DNA of 64,000 nt, from the NCBI GenBank assembly GCA_029449245.1, contig JANATF010000015.1:248001-312000 (forward strand), written 5' to 3'. Shown here piece by piece: positions 1 to 10,699 of the stretch. Numbering within the stretch: position 1 is the first letter of the stretch; each line of letters begins with the position of its first letter. Below the pieces are notes generated by a model. That model saw only the letters and a program-made list of their open reading frames with translations, made no database searches and was not told the DNA's origin. The translations under genes and the position numbers were made by a program. This DNA comes from Mortierella alpina. Taxonomy: Eukaryota > Mortierellomycota > Mortierellomycetes > Mortierellales > Mortierellaceae.

Positions 1-387
1 AAGCGGTGACCAAAAGCAAGGTTCATTGATATTCTTGCTGGTAGCTACGAGCTCCCGTGCATGCCACTCATACCGTCTTTGCGTAGGACTGTGAGGATAG
101 CGCGCGCGCGTGAGAAGGAGGAAAAACCACAAATGATGCAGAACATCATTACCGTGAATCCATGCTTTATGAAAACCGGGGCTGTGACAGAGGAGACAGT
201 AGAGAGCATGGTAATATAAGAGATATAGTGACATGGCTAGATAGCAGACAGGCAAGAATCAAGAGCACAGCACCGAGGCAACATCGAAGTACTAAACAAA
301 GAGATCAACAGACAAAGGAATGATGAAGCTGCTATTATTTTCTACTTCTCTTGAGACGTGTATTGTGCTCAATGTCTATAAGTCTGA
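1..387. other. Left edge, non-coding
   Basis: No convincing gene is visible. The stretch lies downstream of the transposase gene that ends at 388 and should hold its 3' untranslated region and possibly one terminus of the element. A short GC dinucleotide run (about 100-110) is present. I compared this stretch with the region upstream of the transposase start (4770-5160) and found no convincing terminal inverted repeat. Confidence 0.5.
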
Positions 388-3300
388 CTATCTGTTCACC
401 TTGCGCTTTTTGGCAACATTGTTCTCGATGCAGCTTTTAAGTCGGGTAGTGGAAGGACGACCCGGCTTTGGTTTTACGATTGGATTCTTGATGCTCTTGT
501 TGTCTGCCTCTGTATTAGGAAGCGACTCCATCCCGTTTGCCTTCGTGATTTTATCTTCACGGCGCTTCAAGACTCCGTCAAGCGATTCAATCATGTCGTC
601 GTACACCTCCTTATCGTCCTCTGCGGCTATAATGACTGTTCGGCTCAGTCCCATGGCCTTTCCGTATTGCTGCTTCCTTACGCTGACTGATTTGCTGGGC
701 TTTGAGATCGCCGACTCCTCAGACACCATGGTGCTGATATCCTTCATAAAGTTCATGCTGGGTTTTTGATTGCCTGAGACGCTGTGAGTGCATGCAACCA
801 CAAATGGCACCTCGCTGAGAGTCTTGTCGAGATTGCGGTCCTCCTGATACTCCTCCTTGAACCAACGAGTGCGTACCACACTAATGTGGTACTTGCATGT
901 CTCTTCTCCTTCCATCAGGCAGAAGAAATGCCGACAAACGACGCCTGAATTCTGCAGGAGGAGGCATGAGCAGATATATCCAAAATTTTCCAGGACGATC
1001 ACGTACTCTACGCGATCGTTGGCTCGCACCTTTGGCATGACGGAATATACAGAACGAATGGTACTTGGCTCTAGTCTTTCCAGCATTGTCAAAACTGAAG
1101 AACGTCTCAGACTTTGCTCAGGAGGGTGATTCTAAACAAAAATTCACAGTAAATACACACTGGATCACATATACTAATTAATCATTGCTCCAAACACTGA
1201 CAGTGCCTCACCTCTGCATAGTCGGCGTGATATTCCTTGAAGGTGGAAAGATCGGAAGCGATATACCGATAGAAAGGTGACCAGTGCATCTCATCCTTCA
1301 TTTTGTTGTCTGCGAAAGTGTCCAGCATCTCCTTGTTCAAGGCCATTACATTCTCGAAAACAATCTTGGTCGGTCCTCCGCGAAGGTCCGCCACGCTCCA
1401 CCCTTTCACGTCGCTCCGTATATTGTGGAAATATTCCTCGCGCGACTGGTCGATGGTGGCACTGACAACTTCAGATAGTGGTGACTTCTTGTTGACATAC
1501 AGCTTTGTCAAGTGATGCATCTTTTCGACGCGCTGCGTCGTCTGCAACCCTGTCGTAAAGTGAGTTCGCATCCATGGCCATGCCCAGTGATATCGGTTGT
1601 TGTAGAGGCGTGTGAGGTAGCTCCTGATGGCGTCACCGTCGGTGCTAAACTCTTCCACGACAATATTCCACCTCTGGTCGAACTCCGAAGGCGTAATCGA
1701 CCGCGCTGCTGCATGGAAGGCTCCCTCGAAACGTCCCCAGACGTCTTTCAACTCTGCTTTCAGCCTGAGGAATCGGTTCTGTTGGGCGTGCCACACACAG
1801 TTGAAGATGAGAGTGTTGGGCAGTACTTTTGAGCACGCGGCATCCATTGCTGGATCTTGGTCAAGCATGATAGCCTCAGGCACAACATTTCCTGAGATGC
1901 TGACTAGTTGATGCAAAGCCCACGCGTAATCTTCGATCGTCTCCCCAAACGTCACAGCGGAAGCAATCAGCCGAGACCTGAACTTGGAGTCAACAACCAC
2001 AAAGCAATGCATGGGCATATTAAAGCGATTGGTTGAGGTAGTTGTATCATGGATAAGTATGTCCCGGTACTGCTTATAAAGCTGCACTTGACCAGGACTC
2101 ATCCAGAAAAGACCTTTGAGACGGCCATTGTTGTCGATAATATATCGGTGGTAGAGCGAAGGTCGGAGGCCGCTGGCTCTAGCGCCTAGCGCGGTGAGCA
2201 AAAAGGATGTTTCCTCAATCTGGGGTTTGTAGCAGGCCCTATGCCTGGCAATGCTGTTGTTGATGGCCACGTTCTTGAAAACCTTGCCTTGGTACTTTTT
2301 GCCCAGGAAGCGTCTTATTAAACCGGCACTGGCTTTCACAGAAACGCACATCTTGATGGTTTCCTCAACTTCAACAGTGAGCGGATCGTATATGGCTTCT
2401 CGGGTCAGTGGGTGGTTATGCTCTAGTACGACCAGAGTAATGACCCACGCTGGATGATTGGACTTGTTACTGATCAGGTTGATTCGGAATGGGCAATCCG
2501 TTTTCTGACTGATAGTATTCGGCCTCCGCATGTCGCTGTTAGGATGCAGTCGGCCTTGCCTATAGACGCCCGACTTTTTGCACTTTCGCGTTGCTATGAG
2601 CGGATTGAAGGTAATGGTTATTATTAGTTTTTCTTCATCTTGACTTGAAGTGGACATTGCATCAATATTCCAAGTACATCTCAGGACACATACACTTGAA
2701 TGGCATTGAACTCTTATTTGAGTGTGCGGTCGAAGTTTCGAAGCCTTGGTACCTGCCATACTCGTTAATCGCGTATATCGCAGCGTCAAGCGACTCGAAT
2801 CGTTGACCGATAAATGGCATTGGGGGAGCATCATCAGATCCTAGATCAAAGGACCACCTGTTAGCCTGGTAGACATAAAATTCCACGTCGTAGATTATCA
2901 AGTTTGCTTACCACTCGTCCGATTCGTCCCTTGATGTTCGCTCAGGTTACCTTCGGGTCGACTATCCTCACAGAGTTTGGGATCCGCGCCTTCCTGAAAG
3001 GCATCGAGTGTATCGTGAGTGCGGCGCGCCATATCACGACATGTGCCGTTCTTTCGCGCCTGGACTTCGCTCAGACAGGCGAACGCACTGGGACCGTGAT
3101 CGCCCTTCTCTGACGGACGGGACACGTTGGGCATCTTATCAGACAAGGTGTCCACTGCCTCAATTGTTCTCGGTACCAAGCTGGCGTCGTCCTTGGGCAT
3201 GTTGGCGTCCACTGTTTCGGTTGCTATAGGGACCAAATTGCCGTCGTCATCATAGCTGTAGCTCTCAACAACTGAGTGTCCACTATTGGTATGAGTTTCA

Positions 3301-4769
3301 CGCCTTGAAGCGATCGCATCAAGGTCGAGCTCCCAAGTCAAACCCTTTTTCAGATCCTTACTCACTTTCACCATAGAGGTCAAAAAGGAGTCCATAACAG
3401 CATCAGGTGAAAGCATGAGCGGATCTGGACCGTAGCATCGCCTGTACGCCTTAACGATCTCATCATCCTCAACCTATAATTTGCTTACTGGTTAGTAAAA
3501 ATTCATTCCTTCGTCAGAATCCATACAAAATATCGTTACAGTAGTAAACTTACATTCTCCAAGTATCCGGAGATCAGGCGTAAATAGCGTACGCGCAAGG
3601 ACAGCGCTGAAAAGTACCGCTTGTCATTCCAGTCAAAGTGTATGTTAACGGCCTGCTCAATGGCGACCGAAGCCATAATACCGCACGATCCACTGCCGCG
3701 ATTTTGTTGCTGTGGGACTGGGAAGGGCTGAATCTCCTTCAGAGCTGACTGCCACGTCCCACTTGTCTCTGTCCCGGTCAACGGTTCCAACCAATCCACA
3801 AATGCTCTCAGCTTATCCAAAGGTACGGGATAACCAATGGAGTCGCCAAAGCTGATTTTGCGAGTCAAGAGGTCGAAATGCGCTACACCCCAGTGGTTTG
3901 TCATGTGGACAACGGCGTATATTGCCCTGGCGCGCCCGGCGCGGATGTTCTCCTCGCCAAAACTCCATTTGGGATCATTCATTTCCGCAAACGTTGGGTC
4001 TGCAAATAAGATCTCCCCACCATGCCCATACACATGGTTGAAAAATAGGCCAATGACCCCCAACGACATTGAGTCCAACCAGCTTTCGCAGCACACAGTC
4101 ATGAGACTTTCGATAGTGAATGGGATGTCGTCGCCGTTGTAGACTGTCACGAAAGCTTTCTCGGTAAATGCAGGTGTGCGGAGGACCCTTTCTCCGATCC
4201 ACGTTGCGAACTCAGGGTCTAGCTTGGTCACATCGGTCTGAATCCATGTCCCCACTTCCTTAATGGACTTGGCCAAGTCCTTGGTATGCTTGATCTATTG
4301 AGTTGAGGCCAATTTATATAAGGTGAGAAGAGCTGGCGATACAATCTGCATTACTGTGTATCACTCTGTGTTCAAGCCAACCAACCTCCAACATGCGCGT
4401 AATGGCGTCTGGGGTGTAATCACCAAATCCAGGAAATCTAACAAAGTTGCGGTCTTTGTGGAAATCGAGGTTAGGGAGCCGTTGGCTGGCCTGAAGTTGG
4501 ATGACGGCTGGAAACCTTGGCACCTGACCCCTGCTCTCCGGCTCAAACAGATCTTGAGGAAAAATGGCTTGACCCGCTTTCACTTTGGTCATCTGCTGTA
4601 CTACGACCGGCTCTTCCGGGGGCTCCTGTCCTTGACGGCCGACAAAGAACATGGGCATTTTGGGGAGGCCATCGATCAGGTCTTGACCGGTGCAAGCGTG
4701 GAGCCATCTGGCAGCGTACTTGACGACATTGTTGTATTTTGGCCTGTTTAAGCCATAATCCATATCCAT
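388..4769 (-). CDS. Mutator-like (MULE) transposase fused to Ulp1-type SUMO protease
   Basis: Hand-built join on the minus strand: 4769-4365, 4294-3554, 3473-2912, 2840-2694, 2638-1212, 1131-388. All six exons stay in frame, about 1341 aa. Domains in order: a unique N-terminal region (1-135); a C48/Ulp1 protease-like domain with His about 269 (NHWG), Asp about 285 (FGDS) and Cys about 339 (GSCGI); a linker; a FAR1-type DNA-binding region (about 570-690, DAAIYAINEYGRYQGF then TDCPFR and LEHNHPLT); a MULE transposase core with Asp about 815 (IHDTTT), Asp about 877 (LDQDP), a C..H pair (FNCVWH) and Glu about 989 (QRVE); and a SWIM zinc finger near 1148-1162 (CSC...CRH). It ends in a basic KKRKVNR tail that could be a nuclear signal. 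Introns are 55-80 nt; the first (4295-4364, GTGATA donor) is the least certain. Likely role: DNA transposition, with the protease acting on SUMO or another ubiquitin-like protein. No internal stop is seen. Confidence 0.8.
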
Positions 4770-4865
4770 GATGAGTTGCTGTTGAGGACTGATTATGAAT
4801 GAATGTGGGAAAAGAGCGCTGAAGGATACAAGAATAGGGTGTTGCAGAGTAGCTTAGGCTCCAGG

Positions 4866-4872
4866 TTTTATA
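4866..4872 (-). promoter_or_regulatory. TATA-like box of the transposase gene
   Basis: TATAAAA on the minus strand, about 97 nt upstream of the ATG at 4769. Position and sequence suit a core promoter; no transcript evidence. Confidence 0.4.
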
Positions 4873-5155
4873 CGAATGAGCATGCGGAGACATACAAACA
4901 TACCAAATGTTGCAACCATATGGTAAAGTTAGAAAGGAGGTCCCAGGCTATGAAGAAGACCAAGTGATGGAAAGCATCCATGCTCTAACTCGCGAAAATT
5001 CGCGTAATGTACCCTATGTTCGGCTCCCTTTCAGACTGTATGCGTAGGAGCTCTTCTACATGCATTCAAACTCCTGCCCCGCATATACTGGTCTCTAAAC
5101 TGCCCTCTTTCCATCTGCTTCCTCTTCTGTCACACCTACCAAAAAAAGCCCTGTT
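4873..5155. other. Non-coding stretch upstream of the transposase gene
   Basis: No gene seen. A short perfect palindrome, CGCGAA-AA-TTCGCG, lies near 4987-5000. The stretch runs into the minisatellite. Confidence 0.4.
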
Positions 5156-5160
5156 TTGAC

Positions 5161-6050
5161 TTGTACCTTTCTGAGCATACAGAAACTCTCTCTCTTTGTT
5201 TCTCTTCCTCCATCTCGGGCGCCATGCATATCCTGTTCTTTCATGTACAGTACACTTTGTACTCTCGGGACCTCTCCATTTTCGATCTTGGTCTCCTCCG
5301 TGCACCTCTTCCTCTCTTTTTTCTCTTCCTCTATCTCGGGCGCCATGCATATCCTGTTCTTTCATGTACAATACACTTTGTACGCTCGGGACCTAACTAT
5401 TTTCGATCTCAGTCTCCTTCGTGCACTTCTTCCTCTCTTTTTTCTCTTCCTCCATCTCGGGCGCCATGCATATCCTGTTCTTTCATGTACAGTACACTCT
5501 GTACTCTCGGGACCTCTCCATTTTCGATCTTGGTCTCCTCCGTACACCTCTTCCTCTCTTTTTTCTCTTCCTCCATCTCGGGCGCCATGCATATCCTGTT
5601 CTTTCATGTACAGTACACTTTGTACTCTCGGGACCTCTCCATTTTCGATCTTGGTCTCCTCCGTGCACCTCTTCCTCTCTTTTTTCTCTTCCTCCATCTC
5701 GGGCGCCATGCATATCCTGTTCTTTCATGTACAGTACACTTTGTACTCTCGGGACCTCTCCATTTTCGATCTTGGTCTCCTCCGTGCACCTCTTCCTCTC
5801 TTTTTTCTCTTCCTCCATCTCGGGCGCCATGCATATCCTGTTCTTTCATGTACAGTACACTTTGTACTCTCGGGACCTCCATTTTCGATCTTGGTCTCCT
5901 CCGTACACCTCTTCCTCTCTTTTTTCTCTTCCTCCATCTCGGGCGCATATCCTGTTCTTTCTTGTATACTTGTACTCTCGGGACCTCTCTGTCTTCGTTC
6001 CCACTCTCCGCCGTGCACCTCTTCGTCTCTTCCTTTTTGGTCGACCGCAA
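5161..6050. repeat. 121-bp minisatellite, about 7 copies
   Basis: The anchor GCCATGCATATCCTG recurs at 5221, 5342, 5463, 5584, 5705 and 5826, exactly 121 bp apart. Decayed part-copies lie at both ends (for example at 5944, with a short deletion). The plus strand is rich in pyrimidines. Because 121 is not a multiple of 3 and the unit has almost no stop codons, all three forward frames are open for more than 330 codons. These overlapping frames are a by-product of the repeat and I do not call them genes. The array ends about 320 bp upstream of the zinc-finger gene at 6371. Confidence 0.95.
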
Positions 6051-6370
6051 CAAACATTCTCACACTTCGTATCGTTGTACAGCACATGTTCCGTGTACTA
6101 CATGTACTCCACAAGTGTTCCTCTGTATCGTTCTTTTCCCTCTCCTCATGTTAATCATTCTTGTTTAACTCTTCCCATTTTTTCCTTCCTCTTACAATCA
6201 GGATTTCTATTCACCGCCATTCACTCCACCGCTAAGATCCGACCACCTCATCTTCTTCTTTCCATTCTCTCGTTCGACGTCGACTGTAAGTCCTTACTTC
6301 GGAACATGGGCAGTTTTAACCAACTCTGGCTCACCTCGACAATTTTTTATATCGTAGCCTTTCTTTCGCT

Positions 6371-7444
6371 ATGCCCCGCCCACCCTCATGCTCATACAGC
6401 AAATGTACAAAAGGCTACACAAGTCTTGGTTCGTTGACGAGAAGTGAGATGAACCATGTTCGCAACTATCATGAAGATGTTCCAGCCACCTTTGAATGTA
6501 TCTACACTGGAAGGCGGTTAATATTTCGACGACGTGCTGCCAACAACATGGACTACCTCTGCATTTGCAAATCGACATTCACCGTTAAGAGCAATCTAAA
6601 ACGCCACTACGAGCAGTGCACAGCAGTTGCAAAGGCGATGGTTAAGGATGGAGCCTTGGACGTGGTTGTCGATGACAACTCTGACCTTTCAGGTGTCTTC
6701 GCAACATCAGCCACCAACTCCACGGTACTGCGCCCGCGTCCACTATCAAGCAGGGATGGTCACGTCGTCGCCTCTATGCGTCCTACCAAGCAAGCAAGGA
6801 TTGCTGGACCATCGAGTGTCAGACGCCAGCCTCCGCCTCTGCAAGTGAAATCGTCAAAGGTGGAAGCATACACGCAGCTTCCAGCCTCTGACCAAAAGCC
6901 GTGTTTCTTGGAGGAACAGTATCAGCCCAACCTTCGATCCACTTCACACCACAATCAGTTGAGATCAACTCTACATGAGCACCATCGATTAGTTCCTCAG
7001 TCGCCAAGCAGCACCTCGGTCGAGTGTTGTCAGTTGATGATGAAGACAATGGCCGACAACAATACCATTATTCAGTTAATGACAGACCAGTGGCGCCAGA
7101 TGATGGAAATTGTTAGCGGCAATCATCGTAAACTGCTGTGGTCAATGAATCAGCACCAAGGTCGACCCCACCATGTGTTATCCAAGCAGCATCGCCAACT
7201 TTTAAACTTTACAACTAATCACCATGGTCAATTAATCAATACAGCAACACAGCAACCTCTCGAGTCCGCTGATTCAACGTCGATGCAAAGCCAAGAGATT
7301 AGAGCTGCGATCGAGGGTGCTATTGAACATCGGTGTGAAAACGGTCGTGCATTGACAGTTCAGGAAGGAGTGCTTGATCAGTCTACGATGATAAATATGT
7401 CCCAGCGGAGAGCACCACCAGGATCCCCTCTCACGAAGAAATAA
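6371..7444 (+). CDS. C2H2-like zinc-finger protein
   Basis: Single-exon frame of 357 aa. A C2H2-type finger lies at the N-terminus (Cys7, Cys12, His29, His34) and a second CxC...H...C motif at about 64-83 (YLCIC...LKRHYEQC). The rest is low-complexity and rich in Gln, His and Ser, with repeated short H/Q segments. I do not recognise a named family; the double-finger N-terminus with a disordered tail suggests a DNA-binding or regulatory protein, which is inference. The chosen Met is the first in frame directly before the finger. It ends 14 bp inside a remnant on the other strand and follows the minisatellite and a pyrimidine-rich leader. Confidence 0.6.
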   Translation: MPRPPSCSYSKCTKGYTSLGSLTRSEMNHVRNYHEDVPATFECIYTGRRLIFRRRAANNMDYLCICKSTFTVKSNLKRHYEQCTAVAKAMVKDGALDVVVDDNSDLSGVFATSATNSTVLRPRPLSSRDGHVVASMRPTKQARIAGPSSVRRQPPPLQVKSSKVEAYTQLPASDQKPCFLEEQYQPNLRSTSHHNQLRSTLHEHHRLVPQSPSSTSVECCQLMMKTMADNNTIIQLMTDQWRQMMEIVSGNHRKLLWSMNQHQGRPHHVLSKQHRQLLNFTTNHHGQLINTATQQPLESADSTSMQSQEIRAAIEGAIEHRCENGRALTVQEGVLDQSTMINMSQRRAPPGSPLTKK

Positions 7445-8352
7445 AAATTAAAAAAAAACCACTACGATAGCATAAACATTGTTCTAGTTTAGCCGCATGA
7501 GGACTCTGCTGAAGTTGCTCGTTGCCTACAGAGGACTCGGCTCGAGTCAATTGAGGTACGACAACTAAGGTCTTGACTACCGGTATTACCGCCTTGGATA
7601 CAGTGTCCATTTCGGCGGTCGGGGTTACGACTGTGGCAGAGGGATCTGGCGTGGGTCGGTGCTTCTTCATTTCGGTACCATCACGCTCCCAATTATAAAC
7701 GTATCGCGCCAGCAAGTCGTGATTGGACTTGTCAGTGCCGCCGAACTCCACATCCCTGTCAAACGTAGCAGCGAAATTGTTCCAGAGAGCGTTTCATGCC
7801 TCTGATGGCGGTAGCGCATCCGTTCATCGCGCCGTTGTACTGCGATAGTCGCTCGTCCGACTCTTGACTGCGCGACGGGATGATCGGGGTGGACTTGCCG
7901 TTCTGGACACCCATGTTACACCGATCTGAGACTTCCGCTACGTACTCAGAGGCTCACAGGGTCGCTGATGTCTCCAGGCGGCGCATGATCGTTTATGCAT
8001 TGCGCAACCCAGCTGTCGCGGTTCACATCTCTTCATCGGAGGGGGCTAATGGAGTTGCTTTAAGCAGGTCGCGCAGATGAGCTATGCTCCGGACAGGCGA
8101 ATCAAATGTGCGCGACGATGACGCCGAGGTGTGGTTGATCTTGTATAGGTGGGTTGAGCGCTGTTGTTGCTGCTGGTACTCGCCGCTGTGGTAGTCGAAG
8201 AGGCAGAGCTGACGCGGTGTTGTCCTGGCACGAGTTGATTGTGGTAATGTGGGTGGTTGACATAATCGAGGAGTGATAATACTGTTTGTTCTGATGTTGC
8301 TGAGAAGAATGCGAGGTGGGATGGCGCGAGATACTGTTGCCATCGCACTCAA
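7431..8352 (-). pseudogene. Decayed gene of unknown function
   Basis: Protein-like sequence runs down the minus strand but jumps between frames. A Ser/Gln-rich part (8352-8023) ends in DLLKATPLAPSDEEM. A frame-shifted piece follows (about 8030-7955, RDVNRDSWVAQCINDH and onward), then a piece starting MGVQNGKSTPII (about 7915). Finally FGGTDKSNHDLLARYVYNWE leads to a stop at 7431. The junction near 7765 needs a one-base shift (an EQF-type end in one frame continues as a TFDRDVEFGG-type start in another). No intron of normal size explains these jumps. Family unknown. Confidence 0.4.
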
Positions 8353-10200
8353 ATGTGTTGGCCTGTGCCTGAACCGTCATCCGCTTTCAACAGGGAGCAG
8401 GACGTTGCACAGACCACTTATAGCATATCTAAACTTTGACTTCGCTCAAAACTGACCGCTTTCCATCTGGGCAATGAATTATGGCCCACCCATTTGGCAA
8501 AGAATGCGCAAGGACACAGATCCTAGAAAGAGGTTCATAAGGGGGTGCACGTAGGCTCGGTACCAGCTCTGATTCGAAGAGTGCACTTGGGGGTATTCGC
8601 GAAGGAAAAACACAAGGCAGAAGATGCATGAAGAAAAGATCAACGTTAACGTACTTAAACCGACCTTGAAGCCGCTTCGAAGAACCTGTATCGCCCATCC
8701 TCTTCTTTCTGACCACATACACCGAGCGCAAGACTTCGAAATGCACATTTCTTGAATGCGGCGAGGGCTTGCGACGAGCTGATCAAAAAAACTTCCGCGC
8801 CCATGATGAGATCCATTGGTGATCGTGTCATGTTGATGAGCCTTTCAATTCAAATGTTCACATACCCAGAATACATTTTGTTTTCATCGCGAATCAGCCG
8901 AAGGTTACAAGTTCGTTTGCGTCTGCAGACGCTCTAAGTTGCTTCACACTGCATCCAGCATCTGCGAGACATCATTACGAGGCTTGCCCAGCTTGCATTA
9001 AGCAGTGGACAAGGAGAATGCCAACTCTGTCGGTTAGATTATAATAGCTCTTCCAGCAATCCATCTCGTTCGTTGGAAAACCAGAACCATCCTTCACTTA
9101 TGGTCGTAGTTAGTCGGGCAGTGTTTCAAGCCCATGTTAACATAGTGAAAACATTCATGGAGGTAGTAAACACTCGAAATCTCTGATGGCGACTTGGTAT
9201 TCACTGGTACAAAGACTAACCTCACGCTCTTGCTCAGATTATAATGAACTGCGGGAGGAGATGCTGCATTCTGTGCACCGGGGCAATCATAACGTACATC
9301 AGCTTACCAGCCCAAGCGTCAACCTTGTGAGTGCATCCGTGACGGTATTCAGGGTACTCTGCGTTTGCGATAGCTACTAACTCAATCATGACTTGTAATA
9401 GCCCTCTCGACACCAAATGAGAGAATGAGATCGTGCTGCCAGATCTCAAGGCAAGCGGACGTTTATGATGAATGCGATGAACAGGCAGCAGCCAAAACGC
9501 TCAGAACCCGATATGAGAACGGTATCGCCTGTTCAAGTGTCAGAGGCACCTGATGTTTTACATGTTTGAACACGAAAACCTGACATAAGATTGAGATTGC
9601 CCTACGAAGCGTCAAGCGAATCAGTTGCGCATGATGAACAAGCTGATACCTACAATAGTTGATAGAATAGCACTGCCGCTACCAAAGAATAATATTCTCA
9701 CTTTGAAGTGAACGAGTCCGTTGTCTTCGTTGAATTTGTAGATAAAGCCAATGGCTAGGGATCCTGTCGCGTACTTGGCCCTAGGTTAAGCGTAGTATTC
9801 TAGACCATGCTTTGTTTCGCCTTGTCGGCATGCGCCCCTTTTTACCGAATGCTTTGGATCATGTCCTGACGGGTGACTATGGGCCAAAGTGGCATTGCGC
9901 GTTGGGCTCAGTGTTCCCTCTCTACAATTGTTCTTTACCTAGTAACTTGAATACATCCTTGATCATACCCTGAATCCTCCTGCCTTGCCGTTTCACTCAT
10001 CCCTGTTCCTTTGTCCTTGTGAAAGGTCATTCTGCCCCCTGTCCTGTCTAGATTCTCGACAGATCCAAACCCCTGGGACTTGTATATATAACGCGCTCCT
10101 TACGCCTTCATCGAGTCGCACTTCATCACCATTTTCATGAAAACAAGGTGCTGGAATGTAGACATAACGAGAAGCCATAAGGGGAGGGGGGGTGTGTATC
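8353..10200. other. Gene-poor region
   Basis: Only short unrelated frames are visible. A possible short exon on the minus strand (about 8703-8659, beginning MGDTGSSKRLQGRF, followed by a GTACGT donor) might be the first exon of something, but I could not find a matching continuation. Nothing else can be supported. Confidence 0.4.
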
Positions 10201-10294
10201 TAAAAGGTTTTTCGGAGGACACGCTTCCATACACCCCCCTGTGTATTCAGCCATGCACACCCCCGTGTATGTATCTTTTCACCTAAGAAAAAAT

Positions 10295-10387
10295 TATATA
10301 CACGGGGGGACGTGTATATACAGATACACACCCGTGTGCATGTATGTTCTTCCGAAAAAATTATATACACGGGGGGACGTGTATATA
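10295..10387. repeat. Tandem hairpins, two copies of a 67-bp unit
   Basis: Two nearly identical units, 67 bp apart. Each holds a perfect 10-bp inverted repeat, TATATACACG and CGTGTATATA, around a GGGGGA loop (10295-10320 and 10362-10387). Each is followed by a second small hairpin, CACAC-CC-GTGTG. Related CCCCGTGTAT pieces lie at 10260-10270. The array sits just 3' of the minus-strand tRNA-like gene. Confidence 0.85.
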
Positions 10388-10426
10388 CAGATACACACCC
10401 GTGTGCATGTATGTTCTTCCCAAAAG

Positions 10427-10529
10427 GAAGAGGGAGGGATTTGAACCCACGACTGCTGTAAAGCAGACTGCAGATAATACTTGACGTTTTGCGGTTGCAG
10501 CGCCTTGGACCATGCTCGGCCACCTCTTC
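10427..10529 (-). tRNA. Type II tRNA-like gene with intron (Leu-like), possibly a pseudogene
   Basis: Read on the minus strand: a perfect 7-bp acceptor stem (GAAGAGG with CCTCTTC), an A-box region TGGCCGAGCATGG, an anticodon stem CTGCA/TGCAG, a long variable arm (CTGC..GCAG hairpin) and a B box GGTTCAAATCC, followed by a TTTT Pol III terminator. The anticodon stem encloses 23 nt instead of 7, so an intron of about 16 nt is expected. The layout matches eukaryotic tRNA-Leu. Against a working gene: position 33 would be C instead of U, the T stem has one T-T mismatch, the discriminator would be C, and no Leu anticodon falls in the normal place. I therefore leave the anticodon unassigned. Confidence 0.6.
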
Positions 10530-10699
10530 ATCTTTTTATACTAAAGAACGTCAAGAAGTGTGTTGTTGCGTTGTGCGACGGTGAAAATAGTAGGATTTGG
10601 AGGCGCAGCAAGTATGAAAACCGCTATTGCTATAAAAAAAAAAGGGGGGCAAGTAGAAAACCGCGCCTCCAGGGCGCTACTAGCGCAGGACACCGTCAA

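Noticed and set aside
1-5160. Terminal inverted repeats of the MULE
   Set aside because: TGCGTAGGA occurs near 79 and 5040, but in direct orientation. No long inverted match was found between the flanks; the ends may lie outside the window.
5156-6437. Three long plus-strand frames (332-338 codons) and several minus-strand frames over the minisatellite
   Set aside because: They all come from the same 121-bp unit read in successive frames; no domain and no plausible start or splice sites.
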